A program made the translations under genes and the position numbers. DNA of 64,000 bases, from positions 3,844,001 to 3,908,000 of the forward strand of contig NZ_CP107006.1 of NCBI RefSeq assembly GCF_022867795.2. Reading direction: 5' to 3'. Numbering within the stretch: the stretch's first letter is position 1; each line of letters opens with the position of its first letter. A model generated the notes under the pieces. The model had not been told where the DNA came from. It made no database searches and saw only the letters and a program-made list of their open reading frames with translations. The DNA is from Chitinophaga horti (GTDB lineage Bacteria; Bacteroidota; Bacteroidia; Chitinophagales; Chitinophagaceae). This document shows, piece by piece, positions 46,078-57,359 of this stretch.

Positions 46078-47583
46078 TTAGTAGATTTTGTTCAGCGCAT
46101 CCACATAAGCATGTACAGAGGCGTTTACAATATCGGTAGAGGTACCGAAACCGTAGTAAGATTTACCTGCGTGCTTTACGTGCATGTTTACTTTGCTTAC
46201 ATCTTCACTACCGCCGTGCATCGACTGGATACTGAACTCATCCAGTAGAATATCATCCTTAATAATTTCGTGAATAGCGTTGATAGTCGCGTTAACCGGA
46301 CCGTTACCGGCCGCGCTGGCTTCGCGTTCTTCACCATTGATCTTCAACTTAACGGTGGCCATCGGGCGCAGCGGATCACCGCATACTACCTGTAACAAAG
46401 TTACTTTAATTGCCTTTTCGTCGTAGTTTTTATCCTGGCCGTCGCCCATCAGCATCTGAAGGTCGTGGTCGCTTATTTCTTTCTGTTTGTCCGCCATTTC
46501 CAGGAAACGTTGGTACACCTCATCCAGGTTGATCTTGTCGATCTTGTAACCCAGTCTTTCCAGGTGATGTTTCAACGCGTGGCGGCCGCTGCGGGCGGTA
46601 AGAATAATAGAGTTTGGATTGATGCCGAGGTCTTCCGGATCAAGGATCTCGTAGTTTTCGCGGTGCTTCAGAATACCATCCTGGTGAATGCCGGAGCTGT
46701 GTGCGAAGGCGTTACGCCCAACGATCGCTTTGTTTGGCTGCACGGGCATACGCATCATCGTAGATACCAGGTTGCTGATATCGTAAATACGTTTTGAATT
46801 GATGCCGGTAGTGTAACCTAACGCGTGGTGTGTTTTCATGATCATGGCCACCTCTTCGAGGGATGTGTTACCTGCTCTTTCGCCAATACCATTGATGGTA
46901 CATTCCACCTGCCTTGCCCCGTTAATTACGCCGGAAATGGAGTTGGCTGTAGCCAGCCCCAGGTCGTTATGGCAATGCACCGAAATGATTGCTTTATCGA
47001 TGTTAGATACGTTATCTACCAGGTATTTGATCTTGGCACCGTATTGCTCGGGCAAACAGTAACCGTTGGTATCCGGGATGTTCACCACCGTAGCACCGGC
47101 AGCGATCACCGCTTCGATCATGCGGGCGAGGAACTCGTTGTCTGCACGGCCGGCATCTTCTGCATAAAACTCTACATCGTCGGTGAATTTACGGGCGTAC
47201 TTCACCGCTTCCACGCCACGGCGAAGTATCTCGTCGCGGGTGCTGTTGAATTTATATTTGATGTGCATATCGGAAGCGCCGATGCCGGTATGAATACGGC
47301 CTCTCTTAGCGAAACGCAGCGCTTCTGCCGCAGCATCTATATCTTTTGTATTCGCGCGGGTAAGGGCGCAAATAACAGGCTCTGAAACTGCTTTGGATAT
47401 TTCTACCACGCTCTGGAAATCGCCAGGGCTGGAAATAGGAAAACCTGCTTCAATCACATCTACGCCAAGGGCTTCCAGCTCCTTTGCCACTTCGATCTTT
47501 TCAACGGTCGTGAGCTGGCAGCCAGGTACCTGTTCGCCATCGCGCAGGGTGGTATCGAAAATATAGACTCGGTTCTTATCCAT
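46078..47583 (-). CDS. leuA: 2-isopropylmalate synthase
   Basis: First committed step of leucine synthesis: acetyl-CoA plus 2-ketoisovalerate. 501 residues. TIM-barrel signature [12 protein letters not shown] (9-20), [23 protein letters not shown] (metal His), GIGERAGN; LeuA-type C-terminal regulatory domain for leucine feedback from about 390 ([20 protein letters not shown] onward, with [18 protein letters not shown]). Last gene of the leu operon, 32 bp after leuB. Confidence 0.95.
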   Translation of the reverse strand: MDKNRVYIFDTTLRDGEQVPGCQLTTVEKIEVAKELEALGVDVIEAGFPISSPGDFQSVVEISKAVSEPVICALTRANTKDIDAAAEALRFAKRGRIHTGIGASDMHIKYKFNSTRDEILRRGVEAVKYARKFTDDVEFYAEDAGRADNEFLARMIEAVIAAGATVVNIPDTNGYCLPEQYGAKIKYLVDNVSNIDKAIISVHCHNDLGLATANSISGVINGARQVECTINGIGERAGNTSLEEVAMIMKTHHALGYTTGINSKRIYDISNLVSTMMRMPVQPNKAIVGRNAFAHSSGIHQDGILKHRENYEILDPEDLGINPNSIILTARSGRHALKHHLERLGYKIDKINLDEVYQRFLEMADKQKEISDHDLQMLMGDGQDKNYDEKAIKVTLLQVVCGDPLRPMATVKLKINGEEREASAAGNGPVNATINAIHEIIKDDILLDEFSIQSMHGGSEDVSKVNMHVKHAGKSYYGFGTSTDIVNASVHAYVDALNKIY

Positions 47584-47615
47584 TGTTAGTATGTTTTTCG
47601 AATTTAGATGGGTTG

Positions 47616-48695
47616 TTAGTTCAGATTGTCCAATACTTTGGCGCCCATAGCATCGGTACCGAGAATAAACTCGTTAGCGGTATGTTTGGTCGCAATATCC
47701 ATAGTGCGGTAGCCCTGGCGCAGTGTAACGTCCACAGCTTTGATCACACGTTGTGCTTCATCTTTCAAACCGAAAGAGATATCCAGCAGCAGTGCGGCGC
47801 TCAGGATAGAGGCCAGCGGGTTAGCCAGGCCTTTACCGGCGATGTCGTGCGCAGAGCCGTGAATAGGTTCGTAGAAGCCGATAGCATCACCTACGGACGC
47901 AGAAGCCAGCATACCCATGGAGCCTGCAATCTGCGAAGCCTCATCGGTAAGAATGTCGCCGAACAGGTTGCCCGTCAGCACCACATCAAAACGTTTCGGG
48001 TCTTTGATCAGCTGCATCGCGGCGTTGTCGATGAACATGTGTTCTGTTTCCACGTCAGGGTACTCTTTCGCGATTTCCTGTACCACTTCTCTCCACAGGC
48101 GGGAAGCTTCCAGTACATTCGCTTTATCTACAGAGCAAAGTTTTTTACGGCGGGTGCGTGCAGCCTCGTAAGCTTTGCGTGCAATGCGTTCCACTTCATA
48201 TTTGTGATAGATCATCAGGTCGGATGCTGATGTCCTGTCTTCGCTGCGTTTCTTCTCTCCGAAATACACATCGCCTGTTAATTCGCGGAAGAAAAGAATA
48301 TCGGCGCCTTGCAATATTTCCGGCTTGATGCTGGATGCCTGCAGCAGATCGTCGAACAGTTTGATCGGGCGCAGGTTCGCGTACAATCCCAGTTCCTTGC
48401 GGATTTTCAGCAAACCTTGTTCGGGTCTTACTTTCAGGGTTGGATCATTATCGTATTTCGCGTGACCGATTGCGCCGAACAGGATGGCGTCGCTCTTTCG
48501 TGCCTTTTCCAGTGTTTCGTCCGGCAGCGGATCGCCCGTAGCTTCGATGGCTACGTGGCCCATGATGCCTTCGTCAAACGTAAACTTGTGTTTAAAGTTT
48601 TCAGCAATCGCTTCCAGTACTTTTTTGCCCCAGGAAGTTACTTCCTGTCCGATGCCGTCGCCGGGTATTACCAGTATCTTTTTTTCTACTCCCAT
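47616..48695 (-). CDS. leuB: 3-isopropylmalate dehydrogenase
   Basis: Oxidative decarboxylation of 3-isopropylmalate with NAD. 359 residues. Motifs: [10 protein letters not shown], the substrate loop LRPIKLFDD with [26 protein letters not shown], catalytic Lys in [45 protein letters not shown] and [17 protein letters not shown]. 39 bp from leuD. Confidence 0.96.
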   Translation of the reverse strand: MGVEKKILVIPGDGIGQEVTSWGKKVLEAIAENFKHKFTFDEGIMGHVAIEATGDPLPDETLEKARKSDAILFGAIGHAKYDNDPTLKVRPEQGLLKIRKELGLYANLRPIKLFDDLLQASSIKPEILQGADILFFRELTGDVYFGEKKRSEDRTSASDLMIYHKYEVERIARKAYEAARTRRKKLCSVDKANVLEASRLWREVVQEIAKEYPDVETEHMFIDNAAMQLIKDPKRFDVVLTGNLFGDILTDEASQIAGSMGMLASASVGDAIGFYEPIHGSAHDIAGKGLANPLASILSAALLLDISFGLKDEAQRVIKAVDVTLRQGYRTMDIATKHTANEFILGTDAMGAKVLDNLN

Positions 48696-48733
48696 TGTTT
48701 GTAACAGTGCTTGGTTGTATGTGTAATTTTTAT

Positions 48734-49333
48734 TTAGAAATTGAAAGGTCGTGATGTTTCGTACTCACTGATCTCTGTGCGCAGGCTCAACAGGTAATCG
48801 ATATCGTCGTAGCCGTTCAGCAAACAGGTTTTTTTGTACGCGTTAATGTCGAACGATTCTTTTTCGCCGGTGCTTTTGATCGCGATATACTGCTCCTGCA
48901 GGTTCACTTCCACTTCCGCTTTCGGATCTGCTTCCACTGCCTGGAAAATTTTATGCAGGAACGCTTCACTAACGGTGATCGGCAGTATAAAGTTGTTCAG
49001 TGCGTTATTTTTGAAGATATCCGCGAAGAAGCTGCTCACCACCACCTTCAGACCAAAGTCCGCGATGGCCCAGGCGGCGTGCTCGCGGGAAGAGCCGCAA
49101 CCGAAGTTTTTACCGGCGACCAGTATCTTACCGGAATAGATCGGGTTGTTAAGTACAAAATCCTGTTTCGGCTGGTTGTTTTCGTCGAAACGCCAGTCGC
49201 GGAACAGGTTTTCGCCAAAACCATCACGCGTGGTCGCTTTCAGGAAGCGTGCGGGGATGATCTGGTCGGTATCGATGTTTTCTATCGGCAGCGGTATCAC
49301 GGTTGACACCAGGTTTTTAAATATCTTATCCAT
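48734..49333 (-). CDS. leuD: 3-isopropylmalate dehydratase small subunit
   Basis: Swivel-domain subunit of isopropylmalate isomerase. About 199 residues from ATG 49333 (MDKIFKNL), preferred over a start 12 bp upstream at 49345, which falls against the preceding stop. [37 protein letters not shown] and [11 protein letters not shown] are diagnostic. Its catalytic partner LeuC is encoded upstream, separated by a methyltransferase gene. Confidence 0.95.
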   Translation of the reverse strand: MDKIFKNLVSTVIPLPIENIDTDQIIPARFLKATTRDGFGENLFRDWRFDENNQPKQDFVLNNPIYSGKILVAGKNFGCGSSREHAAWAIADFGLKVVVSSFFADIFKNNALNNFILPITVSEAFLHKIFQAVEADPKAEVEVNLQEQYIAIKSTGEKESFDINAYKKTCLLNGYDDIDYLLSLRTEISEYETSRPFNF

Positions 49334-49349
49334 AGTTTGATGCAATGTT

Positions 49350-50111
49350 TTAGTGCGCGGTGGCCGGCTTCACCGCCAGTACCCGCAATCTTTTGTAATC
49401 GGCCGTCCACTTGCCGTTGTTGAAATGCGTCGGTTCCATCAGCCGCTGCGTTTCTTCCAGGATGGCGTTGCGCTCAGTCGCTTCAATGCCTTCGAAGAAG
49501 TGTGACCCGAACATGTCGAGCCAGCGGATAATGCCATTCTCATTGTCTTTGAGCGTGGTTTCGCGATCGAAATAATGCACCCGGTTCACCCGGAAGCCCG
49601 CATTTTCAAGAACAGTGGTGTATTCGGCTACAGAAGGAAAATACCAGAATGGTTTATACACCTTTCCGTATTTGGCCATGGCTTGTTCCAGTGCTTTGAG
49701 AATGCCTGACACATTGTCCTTCCCTCCCATTTCCAGCACCAGCCTGCCGCCGGGCTTTAAGTGTTTATATAACTGCCCCGCCGCCTTCTCTTTCTCGCGC
49801 ACCCAATGCAGGGTGGCGTTAGAAAAAATGGCGTCGAAACGTTCTTCCAGTTCGAAAGTCGCGATATCAGCCGTTTCAAAATCCATCGCAGGATAATGCG
49901 CCTTCGCACTTTTGATCATGCTGGCCGACAGGTCGATTCCTTTTACAGAAGCGCCGGAAGCGGCGATTTCGGCCGTCAGTTCGCCCGTGCCGCAGCCGGC
50001 ATCCAGTATACGTTCGGCTTCGAGGGGCTGCAACCACGAAAGCAGGTCGCTGCCGTATTGGAATACGAAGCTGTGTTGTTCCTTATATAAACCAGCGTCC
50101 CAGGTGCTCAT
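49350..50111 (-). CDS. SAM methyltransferase between leuC and leuD (Tam/TMT1-like)
   Basis: 253 residues, class I methyltransferase. SAM motif [17 protein letters not shown] (35-50), ASMIKSAK, motif [13 protein letters not shown], post-motif [11 protein letters not shown]. The SNATLHWV block and overall layout resemble trans-aconitate 2-methyltransferase. Located 10 bp after leuC and 5-17 bp before leuD, inside the operon. Since yeast Tmt1 methylates trans-aconitate and 3-isopropylmalate, a role on pathway acids is plausible here (inference); no substrate is proven. Confidence 0.82.
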   Translation of the reverse strand: MSTWDAGLYKEQHSFVFQYGSDLLSWLQPLEAERILDAGCGTGELTAEIAASGASVKGIDLSASMIKSAKAHYPAMDFETADIATFELEERFDAIFSNATLHWVREKEKAAGQLYKHLKPGGRLVLEMGGKDNVSGILKALEQAMAKYGKVYKPFWYFPSVAEYTTVLENAGFRVNRVHYFDRETTLKDNENGIIRWLDMFGSHFFEGIEATERNAILEETQRLMEPTHFNNGKWTADYKRLRVLAVKPATAH

Positions 50112-50121
50112 GGTAATTGTT

Positions 50122-51519
50122 TTAGATCATTTCCCTTACATCGGATACAATGCCTGTAATGGCTGCCGCCGCCGCAGTGAGCGGGCTGGCGAGAAAGGTG
50201 CGGGCATTCGGGCCCTGCCTGCCTTCAAAGTTCCTGTTGGAAGTGGAGATGCAGTATTTACCGGCAGGTATTTTGTCTTCGTTCATACCCAGACAGGCAG
50301 AACAGCCCGGCTGACGAAGATGGAAACCCGCTTCTTCAAATATTTTATCGATCCCCTCTTCGATCGCCTGCGCTTCTACTTGTTTAGAACCCGGTACGAT
50401 CCATACGGTTACATCGTCGGCTTTCTTTTTTCCTTTTACGAAGTCGGCCACGAGGCGCAGGTCTTCGATGCGGGAGTTGGTGCAGCTGCCGATGAATACG
50501 TAGTCCACTTTTTTGCCGAGCAGCCTGCCGCCTGGCTCCAGGCCCATATAGGCCAGTGATTTGGAGAAAGAAGGTTTTTCGCTGTCTTCGATTTCGTTCA
50601 GTGCAGGAATGTGCTGGGTAACGCCCATGCCCATACCGGGATTGGTACCGTAGGTCACCTGCGGCTCAATATCTTCTGCTTTAAACGTCAGCACCTCATC
50701 GAACTCCGCGTCTACATCGGTAAACAGCGTTTTCCAGTAATCGAGGGCAGCATCCCAGGCAGCGCCTTGCGGAGCGAATTCGCGGCCTTTGATGTAATCG
50801 AAAGTAACATGGTCCGGGGCGATCAGACCACCGCGGGCACCCATTTCGATGCTCATGTTACAGATCGTCATACGGCCTTCCATGCTCAGGCTACGGATCG
50901 CCTCACCGGCGTATTCCACGAAGTAGCCGGTAGCGCCGGAAGCAGATATCCTGGAAATGATATAAAGGATGATGTCTTTGGAGAGTACGCCGTTCTTCAG
51001 CTGACCGGTCACCTCGATCTTCATACGCTTCGGCTTGTACTGCAAAATGCACTGGGTAGCCAATACCTGCTCTACTTCCGAGGTACCAATGCCGAAGGCG
51101 ATGGCGCCAAAAGCTCCGTGGGTAGACGTGTGGCTGTCGCCGCAAACGATGGTCATGCCTGGGAGGGTAATACCCAGTTCGGGACCAATCACGTGTACGA
51201 TGCCCTGGTAGCGGTGGCCCAAACCATACAGTTCTACGCCAAACTCCGCTGTATTTTTAGTCAGCATTTCCACCTGGTGGCGGCTCAATGCTTCTTTAAT
51301 CGGCAAATGCTGATCGATGGTAGGTACGTTGTGGTCGGCGGTAGCCCTGGTTTTGTTCGGACGAAACACCGGGATGTTGCGTTTCCTTAGTCCGTCAAAT
51401 GCCTGGGGGCTGGTAACTTCATGTATAAAATGGGTGTTGATGTAAACGGCGTCGGGATGCCCTTCCTTGCTCTTCACAACGTGGCTGTCCCAAATCTTGT
51501 CAAATAGTGTTTTTCCCAT
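50122..51519 (-). CDS. leuC: 3-isopropylmalate dehydratase large subunit
   Basis: Aconitase-family catalytic subunit. 465 residues. [4Fe-4S] ligands: [13 protein letters not shown] and [10 protein letters not shown] (CxxC). Also [33 protein letters not shown], and [10 protein letters not shown] at the C-terminus. First gene of the leu operon; transcription starts from the divergent gap 51520-51701. Confidence 0.96.
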   Translation of the reverse strand: MGKTLFDKIWDSHVVKSKEGHPDAVYINTHFIHEVTSPQAFDGLRKRNIPVFRPNKTRATADHNVPTIDQHLPIKEALSRHQVEMLTKNTAEFGVELYGLGHRYQGIVHVIGPELGITLPGMTIVCGDSHTSTHGAFGAIAFGIGTSEVEQVLATQCILQYKPKRMKIEVTGQLKNGVLSKDIILYIISRISASGATGYFVEYAGEAIRSLSMEGRMTICNMSIEMGARGGLIAPDHVTFDYIKGREFAPQGAAWDAALDYWKTLFTDVDAEFDEVLTFKAEDIEPQVTYGTNPGMGMGVTQHIPALNEIEDSEKPSFSKSLAYMGLEPGGRLLGKKVDYVFIGSCTNSRIEDLRLVADFVKGKKKADDVTVWIVPGSKQVEAQAIEEGIDKIFEEAGFHLRQPGCSACLGMNEDKIPAGKYCISTSNRNFEGRQGPNARTFLASPLTAAAAAITGIVSDVREMI

Positions 51520-51616
51520 CCGTAATAAACTTTTGTTTTGTTGCGTTCCTTATTTTTGTGTTCGCCTCTGATTTTATACCTTCAAATCTAACGGCTGAAC
51601 ACTAAAAGGCTATGGC

Positions 51617-51624
51617 TAAATTTG
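51617..51624 (+). promoter_or_regulatory. -7 element for the helical 517-aa gene
   Basis: TAAATTTG, a perfect TAnnTTTG, 77 bp upstream of the ATG at 51702. No attenuator or leader peptide for leu is obvious on the other strand. Confidence 0.45.
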
Positions 51625-51701
51625 CGTCTTTTACGATCCGCAAAGCAGGTTAAATTCACCTAAATTATTGAAAAACAGTACGATATAACCATAAATCAAC
51701 G

Positions 51702-53255
51702 ATGCCCAACAGTATTAACGATGCGCTTTTCATATTAATAAAAACCTTAACAAAAGCTGAAAAGCGGAATTTTCAGCTGGCTTTTAATAAAAACAACGAT
51801 AAAGAGGACGTGCTTTTTATCCAGCTGTTCAACGTAATGGACAGGATGAAGGAGTACGATGAGGAGGTGATCCTGAAAAAAGTACCCGACATCAAGAAAC
51901 AGCAGCTGTCCAACGTTAAAGCCCATCTGTATAAACACCTGCTCACCACCCTGCGGCTGCTTTACAAGCAAAAGGACCCGCTGATAGAGCTGCGGGAACA
52001 GCTGGACTATGCCCGTGTACTGTACAACAAAGGCCTTTACACCCAGAGCCTGAAACTGTTGGCTAAGGCCAAGACTAGTGCCCGGGAGCAGGAGGAAGTG
52101 ATGCTTTGCTATGAAATTATCGAATTTGAGAAGCTGATCGAATCGCGGCACATCACCCGCAGCCTGGAGAACCGGGCGGAAGAGTTAAGTGTGGAATCGC
52201 AGGACATCAATGCCCACCTGAATCATGTGAGTAAGTTATCCACCCTCAGCCTGCGGATGTATGGCCTGTACCTGAAACTGGGTCATGCGCGGGACGAGAA
52301 GGATGTGCTGATGATGAAAAGTTTCTTCGAGACGAACCTGCCCGGCAGGCAGTTGCCGAATATGAGTTTTTATGAGAAGATCTACATGTACCAGGCACAT
52401 TGCTGGTACTACTACATATTACAGGACTTTGCCATGTACTACCGGTATACCCAGAAGTGGGTTGATCTTTTCACCGAGTACCCATCCCTGTTAAAAACCG
52501 ACCAGGACATGTACGTGAAGGCGATGCACAACCTGCTGACCGCCCACTTTTACACCATGAACCATGGGAAATTTGCAGAGGCGCTGGCAGCATTTGAGTC
52601 GTACATCGACGAACACCAGGACAGCTTTAACGAAAACACCCGCACCTCCTCCTTCGTGTACCGCTATACCTCACGGTTGAACCGCCACTTCCTGGAGGGT
52701 ACCTTCACCGAGGGATTGGCGATGGTGCCCGAGCTGGAAACGCAGATCGCCGAGCATCAGCTGACCGTTGACCAGCACCGCGTGCTCGTTTTTTATTATA
52801 AGATCGCCTGTTTGTATTTCGGCAGTGGGGATAACAACAACGCCATTGTTTACCTGAATAAGATCATTCATTTAAGGATAGGCAATTTGCGGGCTGACAT
52901 CCAGTGTTTCGCGCGTATCCTTCACCTGATCGCCCACTACGAGCTGGAAAATTACAGCCTGGTGGAATACCTCATCAAGTCTGTTTATCACTTCATTGCG
53001 AAAAACAAAGACTTAAGCAGTGTGATGGAAGAAATATTAAAGTTTTTGCGCAAGAATATGTATGCGCACCCCAAAGCGTTGAGCGAAGCGTTTAAAGATC
53101 TGAAGCAAAAGCTGGTAACCATCTCCCAGAACCCATATGAAAAACGTTCGTTCCTTTACCTGGATATTATTTCCTGGCTGGAGAGTAAAATCGAGGGAAT
53201 CCCGGTACAGGACATCATCCGCAGGAAATTCATCAACAAGGAAAAAAGAATATAA
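51702..53255 (+). CDS. Conserved helical protein, 517 aa
   Basis: Not a named family. All-alpha and rich in Leu, Lys, Glu, Tyr, with recurring roughly 40-residue helix pairs (for example ARVLYNKGLYTQSLKLLAKA, AYRYTQKWVDLFTEYPSLL-like) that look TPR-like. N-terminus MPNSINDALFILIKTLTKAEKR is well formed, no signal peptide or membrane helix. Such proteins occur widely in Chitinophagaceae next to unrelated genes. A role as scaffold is a guess. Confidence 0.7.
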   Translation: MPNSINDALFILIKTLTKAEKRNFQLAFNKNNDKEDVLFIQLFNVMDRMKEYDEEVILKKVPDIKKQQLSNVKAHLYKHLLTTLRLLYKQKDPLIELREQLDYARVLYNKGLYTQSLKLLAKAKTSAREQEEVMLCYEIIEFEKLIESRHITRSLENRAEELSVESQDINAHLNHVSKLSTLSLRMYGLYLKLGHARDEKDVLMMKSFFETNLPGRQLPNMSFYEKIYMYQAHCWYYYILQDFAMYYRYTQKWVDLFTEYPSLLKTDQDMYVKAMHNLLTAHFYTMNHGKFAEALAAFESYIDEHQDSFNENTRTSSFVYRYTSRLNRHFLEGTFTEGLAMVPELETQIAEHQLTVDQHRVLVFYYKIACLYFGSGDNNNAIVYLNKIIHLRIGNLRADIQCFARILHLIAHYELENYSLVEYLIKSVYHFIAKNKDLSSVMEEILKFLRKNMYAHPKALSEAFKDLKQKLVTISQNPYEKRSFLYLDIISWLESKIEGIPVQDIIRRKFINKEKRI

Positions 53256-53463
53256 AAGTGTAAAACGCTGATGATCAGCCACAGATTTGATCACTAATTT
53301 TCGTGTATACAACTCCACACTTTTTGATAAAAAAACATGTGTATTGCATGTTAAAAAAAGTGCCAGAAAACGTCTTTCGTTCACCACAGGGAGTCTTATA
53401 AAAAGTACGATTGTTTTTCCACACCTGTTAGCAACTTTTGGGATTAACCCATGTAGCACTTCT
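53256..53463. other. Gap between the helical gene and the nrd promoter
   Basis: AT-rich. Contains a small inverted pair AACATG / CATGTT (53334-53339 and 53347-53352), which might be a weak terminator. I saw no NrdR-box pair. Confidence 0.4.
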
Positions 53464-53471
53464 TACATTTG
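53464..53471 (+). promoter_or_regulatory. -7 element for nrdBA
   Basis: TACATTTG is a perfect TAnnTTTG; a TTTTG (53436-53440) lies 23 bp upstream as a possible -33. The transcript would begin around 53478, just before the riboswitch aptamer. Confidence 0.55.
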
Positions 53472-53494
53472 CAACAGTTCTTGACATTGTTGTT

Positions 53495-53681
53495 TTGGTT
53501 TATGCCGACCACTTCGGCATGATTAATAGGGAATCGTGTGAGATTCACGAGCAGACGCGCTACTGTGATTCCCCGGCCCGTGCAGTAAACGGTTCAGATT
53601 TACTTCCACTCCCCCTTGCCACTGTGTAGAACACGGGAAGGCCGGAAGTAAATGGGAAAGCCAGGAAACCTGCCAAACCAA
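53495..53681 (+). promoter_or_regulatory. Cobalamin (B12) riboswitch upstream of nrdBA
   Basis: All hallmark segments of the class are present in order: closing stem P1 TTGGTTT (53495-53501) with AAACCAA (53675-53681); GGGAATCGTG from 53529; CGCTACTGTGATTCCCC; TTGCCACTGTG; GGGAAGGCCGG; and the B12 box AGCCAGGAAACCTGCC at 53659-53674. The aptamer starts about 17 nt after the predicted transcript start. Between 53682 and the ATG at 53812 lie further stems that could form the switch. It should bind adenosylcobalamin or a relative and lower nrd expression when the cofactor is plentiful (by family). Confidence 0.93.
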
Positions 53682-53811
53682 CAGATTTGTCAAAGCCTTC
53701 GCGTAATAAGGTATTGGCGAAAGTAACCTCCACCGGTGACTGCCGGAAAAGTTATCTGCCGTCGTATCGACTTAGTTATCGCACATTACAGACCATATAA
53801 AACACTGATTG

Positions 53812-54783
53812 ATGAACAATGAGAATGAAATCCTTTTAAAGGAGAACAAGGACAGGTTTGTGCTGCTACCAATTAATTATCCCAAAGTGTGGGAAATGTA
53901 TAAAAGGCATGAAGCCAGCTTTTGGACGGCCGAGGAAATTGACCTCAGCGGCGACCTGAAAGACTGGGCGGCTCTTAACGATGGTGAGCGCCACTTCATC
54001 AGCCACGTACTGGCTTTCTTTGCTGCGAGCGACGGGATTGTGAACGAGAACCTGGCAGTAAACTTCATGAGCGAAGTACAAATTCCGGAAGCACGTTGCT
54101 TCTACGGTTTCCAGATCATGATGGAAAACATCCACTCTGAAACCTATGCCCTGCTGATCGATACTTATGTAAAGGATCCGGTAGAAAAAGATCGCCTGTT
54201 CCACGCTATTGAAACCGTTCCTGCCGTTAAAAAGAAAGCAGAATGGGCATTGCGCTGGATCGAGAATGGCACTTTTGCAGAAAGACTGGTAGCCTTTGCT
54301 GCCGTAGAAGGTATCTTCTTCAGCGGTTCCTTCTGCTCTATTTTCTGGTTGAAAAAACGCGGCCTCATGCCAGGCCTGACCTTCTCCAACGAGTTGATCA
54401 GCCGCGACGAAGGTCTGCATTGCGAATTTGCCTGCCTGCTCTTTAGCATGCTGGAAGGTAAGATCAGCGAAAAACAGATCCAGGAAATCATTGGCGACGC
54501 TGTTGCAATCGAAAAAGAATTTATCACAGAAGCACTGCCGGTTGCACTGATCGGTATGAACGCAGAACTGATGAAACAATATATCGAGTTCGTAGCCGAC
54601 AGGTGGCTGAGCGAACTGGGCGCCGCTAAAATGTTTAACACCGCGAATCCGTTCGACTTCATGGAAATGATTTCCCTGCAGGGTAAAACGAATTTCTTCG
54701 AAAAACGTGTAGGCGATTATCAGAAAGCGGGTGTAATGGGCGGCAAAGATTCCCAGACATTCAGCCTTGACGAAGACTTCTAG
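53812..54783 (+). CDS. nrdB: Ribonucleoside-diphosphate reductase, beta subunit (class Ia)
   Basis: Holds the di-iron/tyrosyl radical. 323 residues from ATG 53812; a TTG one codon earlier is unlikely. Ligands and radical: D74 ([10 protein letters not shown]), E105 and H108 in MENIHSE, radical Tyr Y112 (SETY), E and H in [22 protein letters not shown] is the eukaryote-like class Ia form. C-terminal tail FSLDEDF binds the alpha subunit. nrdA follows 61 bp on. Governed by the riboswitch upstream. Confidence 0.96.
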   Translation: MNNENEILLKENKDRFVLLPINYPKVWEMYKRHEASFWTAEEIDLSGDLKDWAALNDGERHFISHVLAFFAASDGIVNENLAVNFMSEVQIPEARCFYGFQIMMENIHSETYALLIDTYVKDPVEKDRLFHAIETVPAVKKKAEWALRWIENGTFAERLVAFAAVEGIFFSGSFCSIFWLKKRGLMPGLTFSNELISRDEGLHCEFACLLFSMLEGKISEKQIQEIIGDAVAIEKEFITEALPVALIGMNAELMKQYIEFVADRWLSELGAAKMFNTANPFDFMEMISLQGKTNFFEKRVGDYQKAGVMGGKDSQTFSLDEDF

Positions 54784-54844
54784 GACATATATCACCGGAT
54801 ACATCAAACAAGACTACTATTAACCACCCAATAAATTCGAGCAA

Positions 54845-57223
54845 ATGTTTGTTATAAAAAGAGACGGTAAAAAAGAGACCGTAAAATTTGACAAAATCAC
54901 TGCACGCGTAGAGAAGCTTTGCTACGGCCTGGCGCCGGAGTACGTTGATTCTATCGACGTGGCAAAGAAAGTGATCCAGGGTTTATACGATGGCGTAACC
55001 ACCAGTGAACTCGACAACCTTGCTGCTGAAACAGCTGCATCGCTCACCACCAAACACCCAGACTATGCACTGCTGGCTTCCCGCATCGCGGTGAGCAACC
55101 TGCATAAAAATACCATCAAGTCATTCTCGAAGACGGTAAAAAATCTTTACGAATACCTTGATCCTAAAACCGGTAAATCTGCCGCACTCATCGCGGACGA
55201 CGTATACGAAATCATCAGGAAGAATGCGGAGATCCTCGACTCCACGATCATTTATGACCGTGACTTCGGTTTCGATTACTTCGGTTTTAAAACACTGGAG
55301 CGCTCTTACCTGTTGAAAATTGATGGCAAGATCGCAGAACGCCCGCAGCACATGTTTATGCGTGTAGCCGTTGGTATTCACAAAGAGGATATCGAATCTG
55401 CCATCAAAACTTATCACCTGATGAGCGAGCGCTGGTTCACACACGCCACGCCTACTCTCTTCAACGCAGGTACACCTAAACCACAAATGTCATCCTGCTT
55501 CCTGCTCACCATGCAGGGCGACAGCATCGATGGTATTTACGATACGCTGAAACAAACTGCTAAGATCTCCCAGAGCGCTGGCGGTATTGGTCTCAGCATC
55601 CACAACATCCGCGCTACCGGTTCCTACATCAGCGGCACTAACGGTACCTCTAACGGAATCATCCCAATGCTGCGTGTATTTAACGATACCGCGCGTTATG
55701 TAGACCAGGGCGGTGGCAAACGTAAAGGCGCTTTCGCCATCTACCTCGAGCCATGGCATGCAGACGTATTCGAGTTCCTCGACCTGCGTAAAAACCATGG
55801 TAAAGAAGAGATGCGCGCCCGCGACTTGTTCTACGCCCTGTGGGTATCTGACCTGTTCATGAAACGTGTTGAGCAAAATGGCGACTGGAGCCTGTTCTGC
55901 CCACACGAAGCACCAGGACTGGCAGAATGCTGGGGTGAAGAGTTTGAAGCACTGTACGAGCAGTACGAAAAAGAAGGCCGTGCCCGCAAAACTGTGAAAG
56001 CACAAGACCTCTGGTTCGCTATCCTCGATGCACAGATCGAAACCGGTACACCTTACCTGTTGTATAAAGATTCTGCCAACCGCAAATCAAACCAGCAGAA
56101 CCTCGGTACCATCAAGAGTTCCAACCTGTGTACAGAGATCATCGAGTACACTGCGCCGGATGAAGTAGCCGTATGCAACCTGGCATCCCTCGCGCTGCCA
56201 CGCTTCGTGATCGACGGTAAATTCGATCACCAGAAGTTGTACGACGTTACTTACCAGGCTACCCTGAACCTGAACAAGATCATCGACAATAACTACTACC
56301 CGGTTGAAGAAGCACGCCGCTCTAACCTCCGCCACCGTCCGATCGGTTTGGGCGTTCAAGGTCTGGCAGATGCGTTCATCCTCATGCGTTATCCGTTTGA
56401 AAGCGAAGAAGCGCGTAAGCTGAACAGCGAGATCTTCGAAACCATCTATTTTGCCGCGATGACCGCTTCTAAGGATCTGGCAGCACAGGATGGTCACTAC
56501 GAAAGCTACCCTGGCTCTCCTATTTCGAAAGGCATTATGCAGTTCGATATGTGGGGTGTAACACCAAGCCCACGTTGGGATTGGAAAGAACTGAAAGCGG
56601 AAGTAGCAAAAGTAGGTGTTCGTAACTCGTTGCTGGTAGCGCCGATGCCAACCGCATCTACCTCCCAGATCCTCGGTAACAACGAGTGCTTCGAGCCGTA
56701 TACTTCTAACATCTACACCCGTCGTGTATTGAGCGGCGAGTTCGTGATCGTGAACAAACACCTGCTGAAAGACCTGGTAGACCTCGGCCTGTGGGATAAT
56801 GATATGAAAAACCAGATCATTGCACACAACGGTTCTATCCAGAAGATCGAGCAGATCCCTTCACAACTGAAAGAGCTGTACAAAACTGTTTGGGAAATCA
56901 AACAACGTACGATCATCGATATGGCGGCCGACCGCGGCGCGTACATCTGCCAGAGCCAGTCACTGAACCTGTTCGTAGATACGCCTTCTGCAGCTAAACT
57001 GACCTCCATGCACTTCTACGCCTGGAAACAAGGTCTGAAAACAGGTATGTACTACCTGCGTACACAGGCAGCTACACAAGCGGTACAGTTCACCGTGGAA
57101 AAACAAGGCGGCCAGCAAATGCAGCCTGTTATTCAGCAAGGCGGCACCGAAACCGAAGAACTGGAAGTTCCGGTTGGCGCAGTTTGCACTATGGAAGAAG
57201 GTTGCGTAACTTGCAGCGCTTAA
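54845..57223 (+). CDS. nrdA: Ribonucleoside-diphosphate reductase, alpha subunit (class Ia)
   Basis: 792 residues. N-terminal ATP-cone (residues about 1-90, [16 protein letters not shown]) for allosteric activity control. Active site: [15 protein letters not shown] (the N-x-C-x-E triad) and the second redox cysteine region; substrate-binding loop NLASLALP; C-terminal redox pair CVTC in the flexible tail [28 protein letters not shown] is diagnostic. Requires NrdB and works without B12. Followed by a terminator. Confidence 0.97.
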   Translation: MFVIKRDGKKETVKFDKITARVEKLCYGLAPEYVDSIDVAKKVIQGLYDGVTTSELDNLAAETAASLTTKHPDYALLASRIAVSNLHKNTIKSFSKTVKNLYEYLDPKTGKSAALIADDVYEIIRKNAEILDSTIIYDRDFGFDYFGFKTLERSYLLKIDGKIAERPQHMFMRVAVGIHKEDIESAIKTYHLMSERWFTHATPTLFNAGTPKPQMSSCFLLTMQGDSIDGIYDTLKQTAKISQSAGGIGLSIHNIRATGSYISGTNGTSNGIIPMLRVFNDTARYVDQGGGKRKGAFAIYLEPWHADVFEFLDLRKNHGKEEMRARDLFYALWVSDLFMKRVEQNGDWSLFCPHEAPGLAECWGEEFEALYEQYEKEGRARKTVKAQDLWFAILDAQIETGTPYLLYKDSANRKSNQQNLGTIKSSNLCTEIIEYTAPDEVAVCNLASLALPRFVIDGKFDHQKLYDVTYQATLNLNKIIDNNYYPVEEARRSNLRHRPIGLGVQGLADAFILMRYPFESEEARKLNSEIFETIYFAAMTASKDLAAQDGHYESYPGSPISKGIMQFDMWGVTPSPRWDWKELKAEVAKVGVRNSLLVAPMPTASTSQILGNNECFEPYTSNIYTRRVLSGEFVIVNKHLLKDLVDLGLWDNDMKNQIIAHNGSIQKIEQIPSQLKELYKTVWEIKQRTIIDMAADRGAYICQSQSLNLFVDTPSAAKLTSMHFYAWKQGLKTGMYYLRTQAATQAVQFTVEKQGGQQMQPVIQQGGTETEELEVPVGAVCTMEEGCVTCSA

Positions 57224-57247
57224 TTTGCGATAACTATTCCCACTATA

Positions 57248-57283
57248 AAGAAGGCTGCCCGCAAAGGCGGCCTTCTTCTTTTT
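57248..57283 (+). terminator. Terminator after nrdA
   Basis: Stem AAGAAGGC / GCCTTCTT (57248-57255 with 57270-57277) extended by TGCC/GGCG, then a T-rich stretch. Confidence 0.85.
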
Positions 57284-57359
57284 GTCCGATCATGTAAATA
57301 AATCGCATTAATACCCGAAAGCTTTTATATTAGCCAGCGACTACTCTAAACTCATTTAC

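Noticed and set aside
51520..51701. Leucine attenuator or T-box before leuC
   Set aside because: No run of leucine codons, no terminator/antiterminator pair visible on the minus strand.
53866..54807. 313-codon minus-strand frame opposite nrdB
   Set aside because: Shadow frame of a conserved gene.
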